Below, piece by piece: positions 1-9,300 of a stretch of DNA of 64,000 nt (its first letter is position 1; each line of letters starts with the position of its first letter). A model generated the notes under the pieces. It saw nothing but the letters and a program-made list of their open reading frames with translations, searched no databases and was not told the origin of the DNA. This DNA is from Rikenellaceae bacterium (GTDB lineage Bacteria; Bacteroidota; Bacteroidia; Bacteroidales; Rikenellaceae), in contig SUZN01000001.1 of the NCBI GenBank assembly GCA_015059905.1, positions 310,001 through 374,000 on the forward strand. Reading direction: 5' to 3'. The translations under genes were made by a program, and so were the position numbers.

Positions 1-1199
1 AGCTTGTGACCGAGCAGACTACGGCAGATTATCGAGCCGAATTCGGGCGTATCTCGTCGATGTGTCAGATGGCGTCATCGTTCTCGGCGTGGAGTGCTCT
101 GTATCGCAAGATTACGGGTTGGGAGATTGAGCTTTCGTCTTCATCCGACCAGGGTATCAAGGAGGTGCTGGCATACCAGAAGAGCGAGGCGAATCAGGAG
201 TTCTGCAAGTTCGTACGCCGCAACTACTACAATTGGATAAACAAACGTGTGGATGAGGAGGAGATTCCTGTGATGTCGCACACGTTGATGCGCAAAAAGA
301 TTTTCCCAGAAGTTGATAAGAACGAAAAGACTACGCTGCTGCTTATTGATAACTTCCGTTATGACCAGTGGCGTGTTATCAGCTCGATGTTGAGAGGTTA
401 CTACGATGTGGATGTCGATGACCTCTATTGTGCCATTCTGCCTACGGCTACGCAATATGCACGAAATGCGATTTTTGCGGGTCTGATGCCTCTTGCGATT
501 GATAAGCTGATGCCAAATAAGTGGCTCAACGACAATGAGGAGGGTGGAAAGAATCAATATGAGGATGAGTTCTTGCGCCGTCAGTTGCTCTCGTGCGGCA
601 AGGATTACAAGTGGACTTTCGATAAGCTGGTGCGCCCCGAGGCGGGACGCAAACTGATTGACAACATCAGTCGTTTGTATGATGCTGATTTCTCGGTTAT
701 TGTCTATAACTTCCTCGACATTCTTTCACACGCCCGCACCGAAACCGATATCATCCGCGAGCTCACCGAGGATGAGGCTTCGTTCCGTTCACTCACGCGC
801 TCGTGGTTTGAGTACTCCGACCTGTTTGTTATTCTGAAGCTGCTGTCGGAGCGAGGTCACACCGTAATCATCACATCCGATCACGGCACAATCCGCGTGG
901 ATAATCCCGTGAAGGTTACGGGCGATAGGGAGACATCGCCAAACTTGCGTTACAAGACGGGGCGCAACTTGCAATACAACGCCCGCGAGGTGTATGAGGT
1001 GACACGCCCCGAGGATATTCAACTTCCTCGCACAAACCTCTCGTCGAGCTATATCTTTGCCTATAACTCCGACTTTTTGGTCTATAACAACGACGCCAAC
1101 AAGTTTATTCGCTATTACCGCAACACCTTCCAGCACGGCGGAATTTCGATGGAGGAGATGCTGGTGCCATACATAGTGCTGAAACCTAAAAACAGATAG
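1..1199 (+). CDS. porX: PorX-type response regulator, PglZ phosphatase part (5' truncated)
   Basis: The window opens inside this gene: the reading frame is open from base 3, so the GTG at 6 is not the real start. The visible 398 residues are the PglZ-type alkaline-phosphatase-superfamily effector of PorX, recognisable by LLLIDNFRYDQW (bases about 336-371) and the metal-ligand motif TSDHGT (about 875-895). In characterised Bacteroidota, PorX has an N-terminal receiver domain, which here lies upstream of the window, and takes part in type IX secretion signalling and nucleotide phosphodiester hydrolysis. tsaE follows 2 bp downstream, so the two are probably co-transcribed. The family call is firm; which process it controls in this species is inferred. 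Confidence 0.85.
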   Translation, partial: LVTEQTTADYRAEFGRISSMCQMASSFSAWSALYRKITGWEIELSSSSDQGIKEVLAYQKSEANQEFCKFVRRNYYNWINKRVDEEEIPVMSHTLMRKKIFPEVDKNEKTTLLLIDNFRYDQWRVISSMLRGYYDVDVDDLYCAILPTATQYARNAIFAGLMPLAIDKLMPNKWLNDNEEGGKNQYEDEFLRRQLLSCGKDYKWTFDKLVRPEAGRKLIDNISRLYDADFSVIVYNFLDILSHARTETDIIRELTEDEASFRSLTRSWFEYSDLFVILKLLSERGHTVIITSDHGTIRVDNPVKVTGDRETSPNLRYKTGRNLQYNAREVYEVTRPEDIQLPRTNLSSSYIFAYNSDFLVYNNDANKFIRYYRNTFQHGGISMEEMLVPYIVLKPKNR

Positions 1200-1201
1200 T
1201 T

Positions 1202-1615
1202 ATGAAGAGAATAGAGATAGATTCACTTTCGGAATTGAATGCGGTGGCTGAAGCCGTTATAGAGTCATTGGAGGGTCGTAATGTGGTTGTCTTTCGTGCT
1301 CCGATGGGCGCGGGAAAGACTACGCTTATTAGTCGTATCGTGGCGTTGCTTGGTGCGGAGGATACCGTTACCTCGCCTACGTTTGCGCTTGTTAACCAAT
1401 ACGAGGGCAGCGAGCGCCGCATCTATCACTTCGATTTTTACCGCATCAACCGTATTGAGGAGGTTTTTGATTTCGGTTATGAGGAGTATTTCTACTCTGG
1501 AGACCTCTGCCTGGTGGAGTGGCCCGAGAAGATTGAGGCGCTGATTCCCGATGATGCAATGGTTGTCCGCATCGAGGTTGGTGATGATGAGGAACGAGTC
1601 TTTGAGATAGAATAA
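1202..1615 (+). CDS. tsaE: tRNA threonylcarbamoyladenosine biosynthesis ATPase TsaE
   Basis: Small P-loop ATPase needed with TsaB and TsaD to make t6A37 on ANN-decoding tRNAs in the cytoplasm. The 137-residue length is normal for the family. The Walker A motif PMGAGKTT is at residues 34-41, followed by the switch-like SPTFALVNQY and the family motif LVEWPEK near residue 107. The ATG at 1202 lies 2 bp after the porX stop. A rho-independent terminator (1644-1682) closes the unit. No tsaB or tsaD is in the window. Confidence 0.93.
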   Translation: MKRIEIDSLSELNAVAEAVIESLEGRNVVVFRAPMGAGKTTLISRIVALLGAEDTVTSPTFALVNQYEGSERRIYHFDFYRINRIEEVFDFGYEEYFYSGDLCLVEWPEKIEALIPDDAMVVRIEVGDDEERVFEIE

Positions 1616-1643
1616 AATCTTCATCAGCGATGAATTTGCTTGT

Positions 1644-1682
1644 AATGCAGACTCTTAATTTGCAGGAGTCCGCATTTTTTAT
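1644..1682 (+). terminator. Rho-independent terminator after tsaE
   Basis: The arms AATGC-A-GACTC (1644-1654) and GAGTC-C-GCATT (1666-1676) pair with one A/C mismatch and run straight into a T-rich tract. The loop holds the TTTG of the following promoter, so terminator and promoter overlap. Confidence 0.8.
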
Positions 1683-1690
1683 TATATTTG
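1659..1690 (+). promoter_or_regulatory. Bacteroidota-type promoter for dsbD
   Basis: TTTG (1659-1662), 20 bp spacer, TATATTTG (1683-1690). This fits the TTTG...TAnnTTTG consensus of the Bacteroidota primary sigma factor. The start codon is about 50 bp downstream. Confidence 0.75.
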
Positions 1691-1742
1691 CACCTTTGTA
1701 TAAGATATAAAAACCGAATTTGAAATTTAATAAGTGAAAAAT

Positions 1743-3695
1743 ATGAATTTTGTAAAGAGTATTTTGCTTACGATTATCGTCGCATTCTCATCGCTTGCAA
1801 CATTTGCGCAGGTGGTTGAGCCTGTGGCTTGGAAGTCATCGGTTGAGAAGATTGCCGACGGAGAGTATCGTGTGACATTCAAGGCATCGATTGACGAAGG
1901 TTGGCACATCTACGACCTCGGTCCATATGAGTTGGGTGGTCCTATGGCTACTGCCTTTACATTTGAGCCCGCCGCTGATTATGAGTTGGTAGGCGGCATC
2001 GAGGCGGATGGCAAGCTGGTGCGTCATTATGACGATGTATATGAGATGGAGATTGGCTACTATGAGGGCGATGTAACCTTCAGCCAGATAGTAAAGAGTG
2101 CAGGCGCAACCATTACGGCTACGGTTGATTATATGGCTTGCAACGATAGCAACTGCATCACAGGCGATAGCGAGTTTAGCGTAAAAATAGGTGAGGCTAA
2201 AGAGACTGCAACTGTTGCCGAGGCTGCGGAGAGTACAGGTGGCGGCTCAATCTGGGGTTTTATCTTGAGTGCTGTGGGCTGGGCGTTGGTTGCTCTGCTT
2301 ACACCTTGCGTGTTCCCAATGATACCAATGACCGTGTCCTTCTTCCTGAAGGGTTCGGGCTCGGTGGCACAGGGTCGTTTCCGCGCATTGATGTATGGCT
2401 TGTTTATCGTTGTGCTTTACACATTGCCTATCGGTGTGATTATCTTCCTGACGTGGTTGATTGGTGGCGATGCCGTAACTGCCGACATCTTCAATTGGCT
2501 CTCAACACACTGGTTGCCAAACATCTTGTTCTTTATAGTCTTTATGGTATTTGCAGCATCGTTCTTCGGTGCATTTGAGATTGTGTTGCCAGAGAAGTTA
2601 GTAAACGACAGCGACTCAAAGGCTGACAAGGGTGGTCTTGCAGGTATCTTCTTTATGGCTCTCACGCTGGTGTTGGTTTCGTTCTCTTGCACAGGTCCAA
2701 TCATCGGCTCGGCTCTTATTCAATCGACTTCGGGAGAGGTGTGGACACCAATTATCACAATGTTCGCCTTCTCGGTGGTATTTGCATTGCCATTTACCCT
2801 GTTCGCCTTGTTCCCATCGTGGCTTAAGCAGTTGCCAAAGAGCGGTGGTTGGTTGAACTCGGTGAAGGTTGTGCTGGGTTTTGTTGAGTTGGCTCTCGGT
2901 TTGAAGTTCTTGAGCGTGGCTGACCAGACTTACCATTGGGGTCTGCTCGACAGAGAGGTATATCTCGCAATCTGGATTGCTATATTCTTCCTGCTGGGCT
3001 TGTATCTGTTGGGTAAGCTCAAGTTCAAGCACGACAGCGATATGCCATATCTTTCAGTAACACGTCTTGTGTTGGCGATTGCATCGTTTGCATTCGTAGC
3101 CTATATGTTGCCAGGTATGTGGGGTGCGCCGTTGCGTGCATTGTCGGGATATATGCCACCTATGCAGACGCAGGATTTCGTTATGGGCGCAGGCTCTTCT
3201 GTTGCAGCGCCTACAACTGATGTGGCGAAGTCAGGTGTAAAGTATGGCGATGTGCTTGAGTTGCCACACGGTCTGGAGGGCTTCTTCGATTTGGACGAGG
3301 CGAAGGCGTATGCCGAGAAGGTGGATAAGCCTCTGTTTTTGGATTTTACAGGTCACGGCTGTGTGAACTGTCGTGAGATGGAGGCTCGCGTATGGTCTGA
3401 CCCTCGTGTGCTGGATATTCTTCGCAATGAGTACGTTATTGTGGCGTTGTATGCCGATGATAAGTTGAAGGTAGCTGAGGAGGATTGGGTTACAACCGAT
3501 TCGGGTAAGGTTCTCAAGACATTGGGTAAGATTAACTCATACTATGCCCTCAAGACCTATGGTGTGAATGCACAGCCTTACTACGTGTTGATTGACCGTG
3601 AGGGTAATACTATGGCAGACCGTAGTTACGATTTGGATGTTGATGGCTTTATCAGCTTCCTGCAAAGTGGCGTAGAGACCTACAAGTCGAAATAA
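1743..3695 (+). CDS. dsbD: Thiol:disulfide interchange protein DsbD
   Basis: Inner-membrane protein that carries electrons from cytoplasmic thioredoxin to periplasmic thiol partners. All three DsbD modules are visible in order. A periplasmic N-terminal domain follows a signal peptide ending in FAQ and has the pair ACNDSNC (about residues 133-138). The CcdA-like membrane core has the two conserved cysteines in TPCVFPM (about 189) and FSCTGP. The C-terminal thioredoxin-like domain has CVNC (about 540-543). An in-frame GTG lies 9 bp upstream, but ATG 1743 begins the hydrophobic signal sequence directly and is preferred. The 650-residue length is typical. Confidence 0.93.
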   Translation: MNFVKSILLTIIVAFSSLATFAQVVEPVAWKSSVEKIADGEYRVTFKASIDEGWHIYDLGPYELGGPMATAFTFEPAADYELVGGIEADGKLVRHYDDVYEMEIGYYEGDVTFSQIVKSAGATITATVDYMACNDSNCITGDSEFSVKIGEAKETATVAEAAESTGGGSIWGFILSAVGWALVALLTPCVFPMIPMTVSFFLKGSGSVAQGRFRALMYGLFIVVLYTLPIGVIIFLTWLIGGDAVTADIFNWLSTHWLPNILFFIVFMVFAASFFGAFEIVLPEKLVNDSDSKADKGGLAGIFFMALTLVLVSFSCTGPIIGSALIQSTSGEVWTPIITMFAFSVVFALPFTLFALFPSWLKQLPKSGGWLNSVKVVLGFVELALGLKFLSVADQTYHWGLLDREVYLAIWIAIFFLLGLYLLGKLKFKHDSDMPYLSVTRLVLAIASFAFVAYMLPGMWGAPLRALSGYMPPMQTQDFVMGAGSSVAAPTTDVAKSGVKYGDVLELPHGLEGFFDLDEAKAYAEKVDKPLFLDFTGHGCVNCREMEARVWSDPRVLDILRNEYVIVALYADDKLKVAEEDWVTTDSGKVLKTLGKINSYYALKTYGVNAQPYYVLIDREGNTMADRSYDLDVDGFISFLQSGVETYKSK

Positions 3696-3717
3696 CAACC
3701 TAAAATAATAAACTATT

Positions 3718-4140
3718 ATGGGATTAGAGAAATATGAATCAAAGCAGCAGCAGATTCTGAAGCCTGCTTCGCGTATCTTCCCATTCATCAGCCGTTTCGA
3801 TATGCTGACCCCAGCATTGCAGGATAAGGTGGAGGAGTGGAGCGCTACGGAGGATACCTGCTCGTTTAAGGTCAAGGGTTTCAATGTGGCTCTGCGTATC
3901 GAGGAGCGTGTTGAGAACAAGCATATAAAGATTATCGGCGACCCATCGAGCGGTGTGCCTATCGATTTTTCGTTCTGGATTCAGTTGCACGAGGTGTCGG
4001 AGACAGATACCCGCATCCGTATGGTGTTGCACGCCGAGTTGAATATGATGATGCGAATGATGATCGGCTCGAAGATTCAGGGTGGTCTTGACAAGGCGGT
4101 CGAGGGTTTGGCGACAGCATTTAACCAAATGCCATTCTAA
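3718..4140 (+). CDS. START/SRPBCC-like (polyketide-cyclase-type) protein
   Basis: Soluble 140-residue protein without signal peptide or membrane segment. The alternating strand pattern in the middle (FKVKGFNVALRI, FSFWIQLHEV, IRMVLHAELN) and the long C-terminal amphipathic helix (KIQGGLDKAVEGLATAF) resemble the helix-grip fold of the SRPBCC superfamily, which binds hydrophobic ligands in a pocket. Similar short proteins are widespread in Bacteroidales and usually called polyketide cyclase, although no such activity is known for them. It starts 22 bp after dsbD and may share its transcript. Ligand and role are unknown. Confidence 0.6.
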   Translation: MGLEKYESKQQQILKPASRIFPFISRFDMLTPALQDKVEEWSATEDTCSFKVKGFNVALRIEERVENKHIKIIGDPSSGVPIDFSFWIQLHEVSETDTRIRMVLHAELNMMMRMMIGSKIQGGLDKAVEGLATAFNQMPF

Positions 4141-4215
4141 AAATGCACCGTTTTGGGGTTAAATTGTGCATAAAGTGCGGAATGTCAATATTTACGAAAA
4201 AAAATTAGGTTTTAA

Positions 4216-4246
4216 TTTGCTAATCGTCAAAAATGTAGTACATTTG
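4216..4246 (+). promoter_or_regulatory. Promoter for the HU gene
   Basis: TTTG (4216-4219), exactly 19 bp, TACATTTG (4239-4246). This is a full match to the Bacteroidota housekeeping promoter, with the start codon 45 bp downstream. Confidence 0.82.
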
Positions 4247-4291
4247 CAGACCCAAAGTAACAAAATGTTTAACTACAAATAATGTATAACT

Positions 4292-4564
4292 ATGACAAAG
4301 GCTGATATCGTAAACGAAATCTCAAAGGACCTTGGCGTTGAGAAGCGTATGGTTCAGGAGATCGTAGAGGCTTTTATGGAGAATGTTCGTAATTCTCTTA
4401 TTGAGAACAATGCTGTTTATCTTCGCGGTTTTGGTAGCTTCATTATCAAGAAGCGTGCAACAAAGGTAGCTCGTAATATTTCAAAGAATACTACGATTAC
4501 TATCCCAGAGCACAACATCCCAGCGTTTAAGCCAGCAAAGAGCTTCGTAGCAAAGGTAAAGTAA
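4292..4564 (+). CDS. hup: HU-family DNA-binding protein
   Basis: Histone-like nucleoid protein of 90 residues, the canonical HU length. The N-terminal helices carry MTKADIVNEIS, the saddle contains GFGSFIIKKRA (residues 48-58), and the beta-arm region has the lysine-rich AFKPAKSF ending. It should bind and bend DNA as a dimer without strong sequence preference. It has its own strong promoter and is followed 25 bp downstream by a very basic mini-ORF (4590-4679) and then a terminator-like hairpin, so HU and the mini-protein probably form one short transcript. Confidence 0.95.
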   Translation: MTKADIVNEISKDLGVEKRMVQEIVEAFMENVRNSLIENNAVYLRGFGSFIIKKRATKVARNISKNTTITIPEHNIPAFKPAKSFVAKVK

Positions 4565-4589
4565 AACACAATTATTAAATTATACAACT

Positions 4590-4679
4590 ATGCCAAACGG
4601 AAAAAAGCACAAGCGTCATAAGATGGCTACGCACAAGCGTAAGAAGCGTCTTCGCAAGAACCGTCATAAGAAGAAGTAA
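4590..4679 (+). CDS. 29-residue basic mini-protein, bS22/mS38 (AURKAIP1/COX24)-like
   Basis: An ATG-initiated frame of 29 codons (ATG 4590, TAA 4677-4679) encodes a protein of which about two thirds is Lys, Arg or His. The segment KRHKMATHKRKKRLRKNR lines up with the AURKAIP1/COX24 pattern, roughly (K/R)(K/R)xKMxxHKxKKRxRKxR. That pattern is shared by mitochondrial small-subunit protein mS38 and actinobacterial bS22, short extended peptides that thread into 16S rRNA. The position between HU and rng fits a ribosomal role. The call rests on motif resemblance I can see; ribosome binding is inferred. Confidence 0.7.
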   Translation: MPNGKKHKRHKMATHKRKKRLRKNRHKKK

Positions 4680-4703
4680 TGGCGGAGCTATTTGATTAGC
4701 AAG

Positions 4704-4758
4704 TAGGTAAGAATAAAAGCTAAAGGGAGTCCAAAGCCCTTTAGCTTTACCTATTTTT
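4704..4758 (+). terminator. Hairpin terminator between the HU unit and rng
   Basis: A perfect 12-bp stem (4716-4727 with 4737-4748) sits inside a second stem, TAGGTAA/TTACCTA (4704-4710 with 4747-4753, sharing two bases), followed by TTTTT. It separates HU and the mini-protein from rng. Confidence 0.7.
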
Positions 4759-4778
4759 AATAAAACACAAATTGGGAA

Positions 4779-6329
4779 ATGAATCGAGAGTTAGTAATAA
4801 ATGTTACCCAAAGCGAAATCTCTATCGCACTGTGTGAAGACAAGGTGCTGGTGGAGTTGAGCAAGGAGCAGTGTCAGACGGGTTTTGCCGTTGGCGACAT
4901 CTATCTGGGTAGGGTACGCAAGATTATGCCAGGATTGAATGCGGCATTCGTGAACATAGGACACGAGAAGGACGCCTTCATCCACTATCTCGATTTGGGG
5001 AGTCAATTCTCATCGTTGCAGCGAGTAGTCGATAGCCATCAGCCAGGCAAACGCGGAGTGAAGGTTGAGACTATGAAGCTCGAGCCAAGTATTGAGAAGC
5101 AGGGCAAGTTGGCATCATACCTTCAGGTCGGTCAGACCATTATGGTGCAGATTGCCAAGGAGGCTATCTCAACCAAGGGTCCCCGACTCACGTCGGATAT
5201 CTCGCTTGCAGGTCGTAATGTGGTGTTGGTACCCTTCTCGACCAAGATATCAATCTCGCAGAAGATTCGTTCTAACGAGACCAAGAAACGCCTTCGCCGT
5301 ATTGCGGCGTCAGTTCTTCCCAAAAATTTCGGCGTGATCATACGCACCGCAGCCGCTGAAGCACAAGACCACGATATTGAGCAGGATATACTCTCGCTCA
5401 TCGAGCGTTGGAACAAGGCTGTGGGTAACATACGCAAAAATCAGGCTCCCGCTCTGTTGATGAGCGAGATGAGTAGAGCCAATACCATAATCCGCGATAG
5501 CCTGAACTCAACCTTCTCACAGATTACGGTTGATGATGAGGCGATGTATCGTGAGATTAAAAACTATATAAAAGTTATCGACCCCCAGTTGGAGAAGATT
5601 GTGAAACTTTACAATGGCAGTGTGCCAATCTTCGACAACTTTGATATATCAAAACAGATCAAGTCGCTCTTCGCCAAGTATGTGTCGCTCAAGCGAGGTG
5701 CATATCTTATCATCGAGCACACCGAGGCGATGAACGTCATTGACGTCAATTCGGGTAACCGCACCAAGGCGGAGGTTAATCAGGAGGAGACAGCCCTGGA
5801 GGTGAACCTCGCTGCCGCCAAGGAGATTGCGCGCCAGTTGCGCCTGCGCGATTTGGGAGGTATTGTCATCATTGACTTTATCGACCTTCACAAGGCACAA
5901 AATCGTCAGCTTCTGTACGAAGAGATGCGTAAGCTGATGGCAACCGATAAGGCAAAGCATACCATCCTGCCACTTACCAAGTTCGGTCTGATGCAGATTA
6001 CGCGCCAGCGAGTACGTCCTGTGGCTGTGGAGGATGTGACCGATGTGTGTCCAACGTGCAACGGTACAGGTCGCATAGAGCCTACCGTGTTGCTTGATCG
6101 CAAGATTGAAAACCAGGTACAGTTCCTGGCACAGGATAGAGGCGTTAAGTATATACGTCTGCGAGTGAGCCCTTATGTGGCATCCTATCTGAAGCTGGGT
6201 CTATGGTCACTGCGAATGCAATGGATGTGGCGATATAAGATTAGAATTGATATTGTCGCAGACCAGAGTATGGGTATGGTCGATGTGAAGTATCTTGACC
6301 GCCAGGGTGCAGCCTTGATAGAGGATTAA
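4779..6329 (+). CDS. rng: Ribonuclease G/E family endoribonuclease
   Basis: Single-strand-specific RNase of the RNase E/G family, acting in rRNA processing and mRNA decay. The 516-residue length fits RNase G rather than full RNase E. An S1-like RNA-binding domain lies near the N terminus (GDIYLGRVRKIMPGLNAAFVNIG, split here as GDIYLGRV and AAFVNIG, about residues 40-65). The catalytic metal site shows DVNSG (about 323) and IIDFIDL (about 367). The Zn-link CPTCNG is near 424. It follows a terminator and precedes mfd by 44 bp. Confidence 0.93.
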   Translation: MNRELVINVTQSEISIALCEDKVLVELSKEQCQTGFAVGDIYLGRVRKIMPGLNAAFVNIGHEKDAFIHYLDLGSQFSSLQRVVDSHQPGKRGVKVETMKLEPSIEKQGKLASYLQVGQTIMVQIAKEAISTKGPRLTSDISLAGRNVVLVPFSTKISISQKIRSNETKKRLRRIAASVLPKNFGVIIRTAAAEAQDHDIEQDILSLIERWNKAVGNIRKNQAPALLMSEMSRANTIIRDSLNSTFSQITVDDEAMYREIKNYIKVIDPQLEKIVKLYNGSVPIFDNFDISKQIKSLFAKYVSLKRGAYLIIEHTEAMNVIDVNSGNRTKAEVNQEETALEVNLAAAKEIARQLRLRDLGGIVIIDFIDLHKAQNRQLLYEEMRKLMATDKAKHTILPLTKFGLMQITRQRVRPVAVEDVTDVCPTCNGTGRIEPTVLLDRKIENQVQFLAQDRGVKYIRLRVSPYVASYLKLGLWSLRMQWMWRYKIRIDIVADQSMGMVDVKYLDRQGAALIED

Positions 6330-6373
6330 CCTACGCTAAAGCGAGGCGATTGAGAGTGATAAATCTCTAAATT

Positions 6374-9300
6374 TTGGAGAGTATAGATAATATTTTGCAA
6401 CGTGTTGAGGGTGCAAAAGCCTTCAAGGGGTTGCTCAAGGAGTTTAAGCGCGAGAGTGCCACCGTCCATCTTGAAAATTTGGTCGGCGGGGCTCTTTCGT
6501 TTTATGCGGCAGCGGCGGTGCGTAAACGTGGTGGTGTGCATATCTTTGTCGCCGAGGATCGTGATGCAGCAGCCTACCTGCTCAACGATTTCTATGCTCT
6601 GCTCGACGAGGGGCTGGTCAATTTCTTCCCTACATCCTACAAACGCTCCATCATCTATGGCAAGGAGGATGCGCAGGGCGTTGTGCAGCGTACCAATACG
6701 CTCAACGCCATACGTCATCGCAAGGGCAATTATCTTGTCATCTGTACCTATCCCGAGGCGCTGGCGGAGCGCGTGGCGGATGAGCAGTCGCTTAATAATA
6801 ACACCATCCGCCTGAAGGTGGGCGATGAGATTAAGATTGCTGATTTCGAGGATATGCTCATTGAGCAGGGTTTTCAGCACGTAGATTTTGTCTATGAGCC
6901 TGGTCAGTACTCACTGCGAGGCGGTATTGTCGATGTCTTTTCATATTCGGAGAGCCGCCCGTTTCGTTTTGATTTCTTTGGCGATGAGATAGACTCCATT
7001 CGCCGTTTCAATATCTCGAGCCAGCTCTCACACGAGAAGGCACAGGAGGTGGAGATTATCTCCAATCTCAATGCAACAACTATTGAGAAGGTGTCGCTGG
7101 CGCGTTTCGCGAGTGAAGCAACATTCTGGTTTTACGATGCCGATTATGTGTTTCGCCGCATCAACGACCTCCGCAAACGCCTGTTGGGCGAGCTGGAGGA
7201 GCCATCGAAGATTGATACTCTGGTGACAAGCCGCCGAGGTTTGCTGGAGGATTTGCAGCATAGCAACCTCTTCCTGCTGAGGGATAATCTCAAGGAGCGC
7301 GTTGCCGACAGCATAGTGCTGTTCAATACCGTGCCGCAGCCAAAGTTCAACAAGCAGTATGAGGTGCTGGCGGATGACCTATATGATGCGCAGCTGAAGG
7401 GTTATGACCGCTATATTCTCTCGGAGAACAAGGCGCAGATTGAGCGTCTGGAGAATATCCTGCACCAGCTCAAACGTGGCGAGGTGGGTTTCGAGGCGGT
7501 AAATATTACTCTGCACGAGGGCTTTGTTGATCACGCGTTGAAGATGTGCCTATACACCGACCATCAAATCTTCGACCGTTATCGCCGCTACCGCATCAAT
7601 GGCGAGATTAAGCGTGACGAGCAGATGACCGTTGCGGAGCTTAATGCGTTGAAGTTGGGCGATTACGTTGTACATATTGATCACGGCGTGGGGCGCTTTG
7701 GAGGTCTGGTTAAGGTTAATGAGGGCGGCAAGGTACACGAGGCGATTAAGTTGGTGTATAAGGATAACGACGTGTTGTTTGTCAATGTCCACTCGTTGCA
7801 CCGCATATCACGCTATAAGAGTGGCGATGCCGAAGCCCCGAAGATTTACAAACTCGGCAATGGTGCTTGGCAGAAACTCAAAAATGCCACCAAGAAGGCC
7901 GTTAAGGATATCTCGCGTGAGCTTATTGCGCTGTATGCCAAACGTAAGGCGAGCGAGGGTTTTGCCTTCTCGACGGATAGCTATCTTCAGAATGAGATGG
8001 AGGCTTCGTTCCAGTGGGAGGAGACCCCCGACCAGCAGGCGGCTATTGCGGCGGTGAAGAAGGATATGGAGTCCAACCAGCCGATGGATAGATTGGTATG
8101 TGGCGATGTGGGCTTTGGTAAGACCGAGGTGGCTATCCGTGCGGCGTTCAAGGCGGCAGTGGATGGCAAGCAGGTGGCGGTGCTGGTGCCAACGACTATT
8201 CTTGCGCTGCAACACTATCGCTCGTTTATGGAGCGTCTGCGTGATTTCCCTATTAGGGTGGAGTACCTCAATCGCTCGAAGACAGCCAAGCAGACCCGTG
8301 AGATTGCCGAGGATTTGGCGGCGGGAAAGATTGATATCTTGATTGGTACGCACAAGATGCTCGGCAAGCAGATACGTTTCCGTGATTTGGGTCTGTTGAT
8401 TATTGACGAGGAGCAGAAGTTCGGCGTTGCGGCGAAGGAGAAGCTGACGCAGATGAGTGTCAATGTCGATACGCTGACGCTGACGGCTACGCCAATCCCT
8501 CGCACGCTGCAATTCTCGCTTATGGGTTCGCGCGATTTGTCGGTTATCTCGACAGCTCCCGCCAATCGTCAGCCGATTATTACCGAGTCACACACCTTCT
8601 CCGAGGATATTATCCGCGATGCTATCGAGGAGGAGCTGGCGCGAGGTGGTCAGGTCTATTTCGTCAATAATAGAGTTGAGGATTTGATGACCTTGCAGGG
8701 TATGATTACCCGCATTTGCCCCAAAGCACGTGTGGCAGTTGGTCACGGCAAGATGCCTGCCGAGCAGTTGGAAAAACTCATTATGGATTTTATCTATGGC
8801 GAGTTTGATGTGCTGGTGGCAACGACGATTGTCGAGAGTGGTATTGATATCCCAAATGCCAATACCATTATTATAAATAATGCCCATTACTACGGTTTGA
8901 GCGATTTGCATCAGTTGCGTGGTCGTGTGGGACGTTCCGATAGAAAGGCGTACTGCTACCTCATTACGCCTCCCGATGAACTTCTTTCGGATGATGCGCG
9001 TCGTCGCCTGCGAGCTATTGAGGAGTTCTCTGATTTGGGCTCTGGATTTAATATTGCGATGCAGGATTTGGATATCCGAGGCGCAGGAAACCTGCTTGGA
9101 GCAGAGCAGAGCGGTTTTATTGCCGACATTGGCTATGAGACCTATCAAAAGATTATGCGCCAGGCGATAGCCGAGCTTCGTGCCGAGGGTCTTGATGTTG
9201 AGGGTCTAAGCGAGAAGGAGGCGGAGACGGTACAGAAAGAGGCATTTATTGACGATGCCGTGATTGATATTGAAATGTTGGCAGAGCTGCCCGACAGCTA

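Noticed and set aside
789..1136. Open frames on the opposite strand of porX and most other genes
   Set aside because: They mirror conserved coding sequence, lack family similarity and promoters, and arise from the GC and codon pattern of the real gene.
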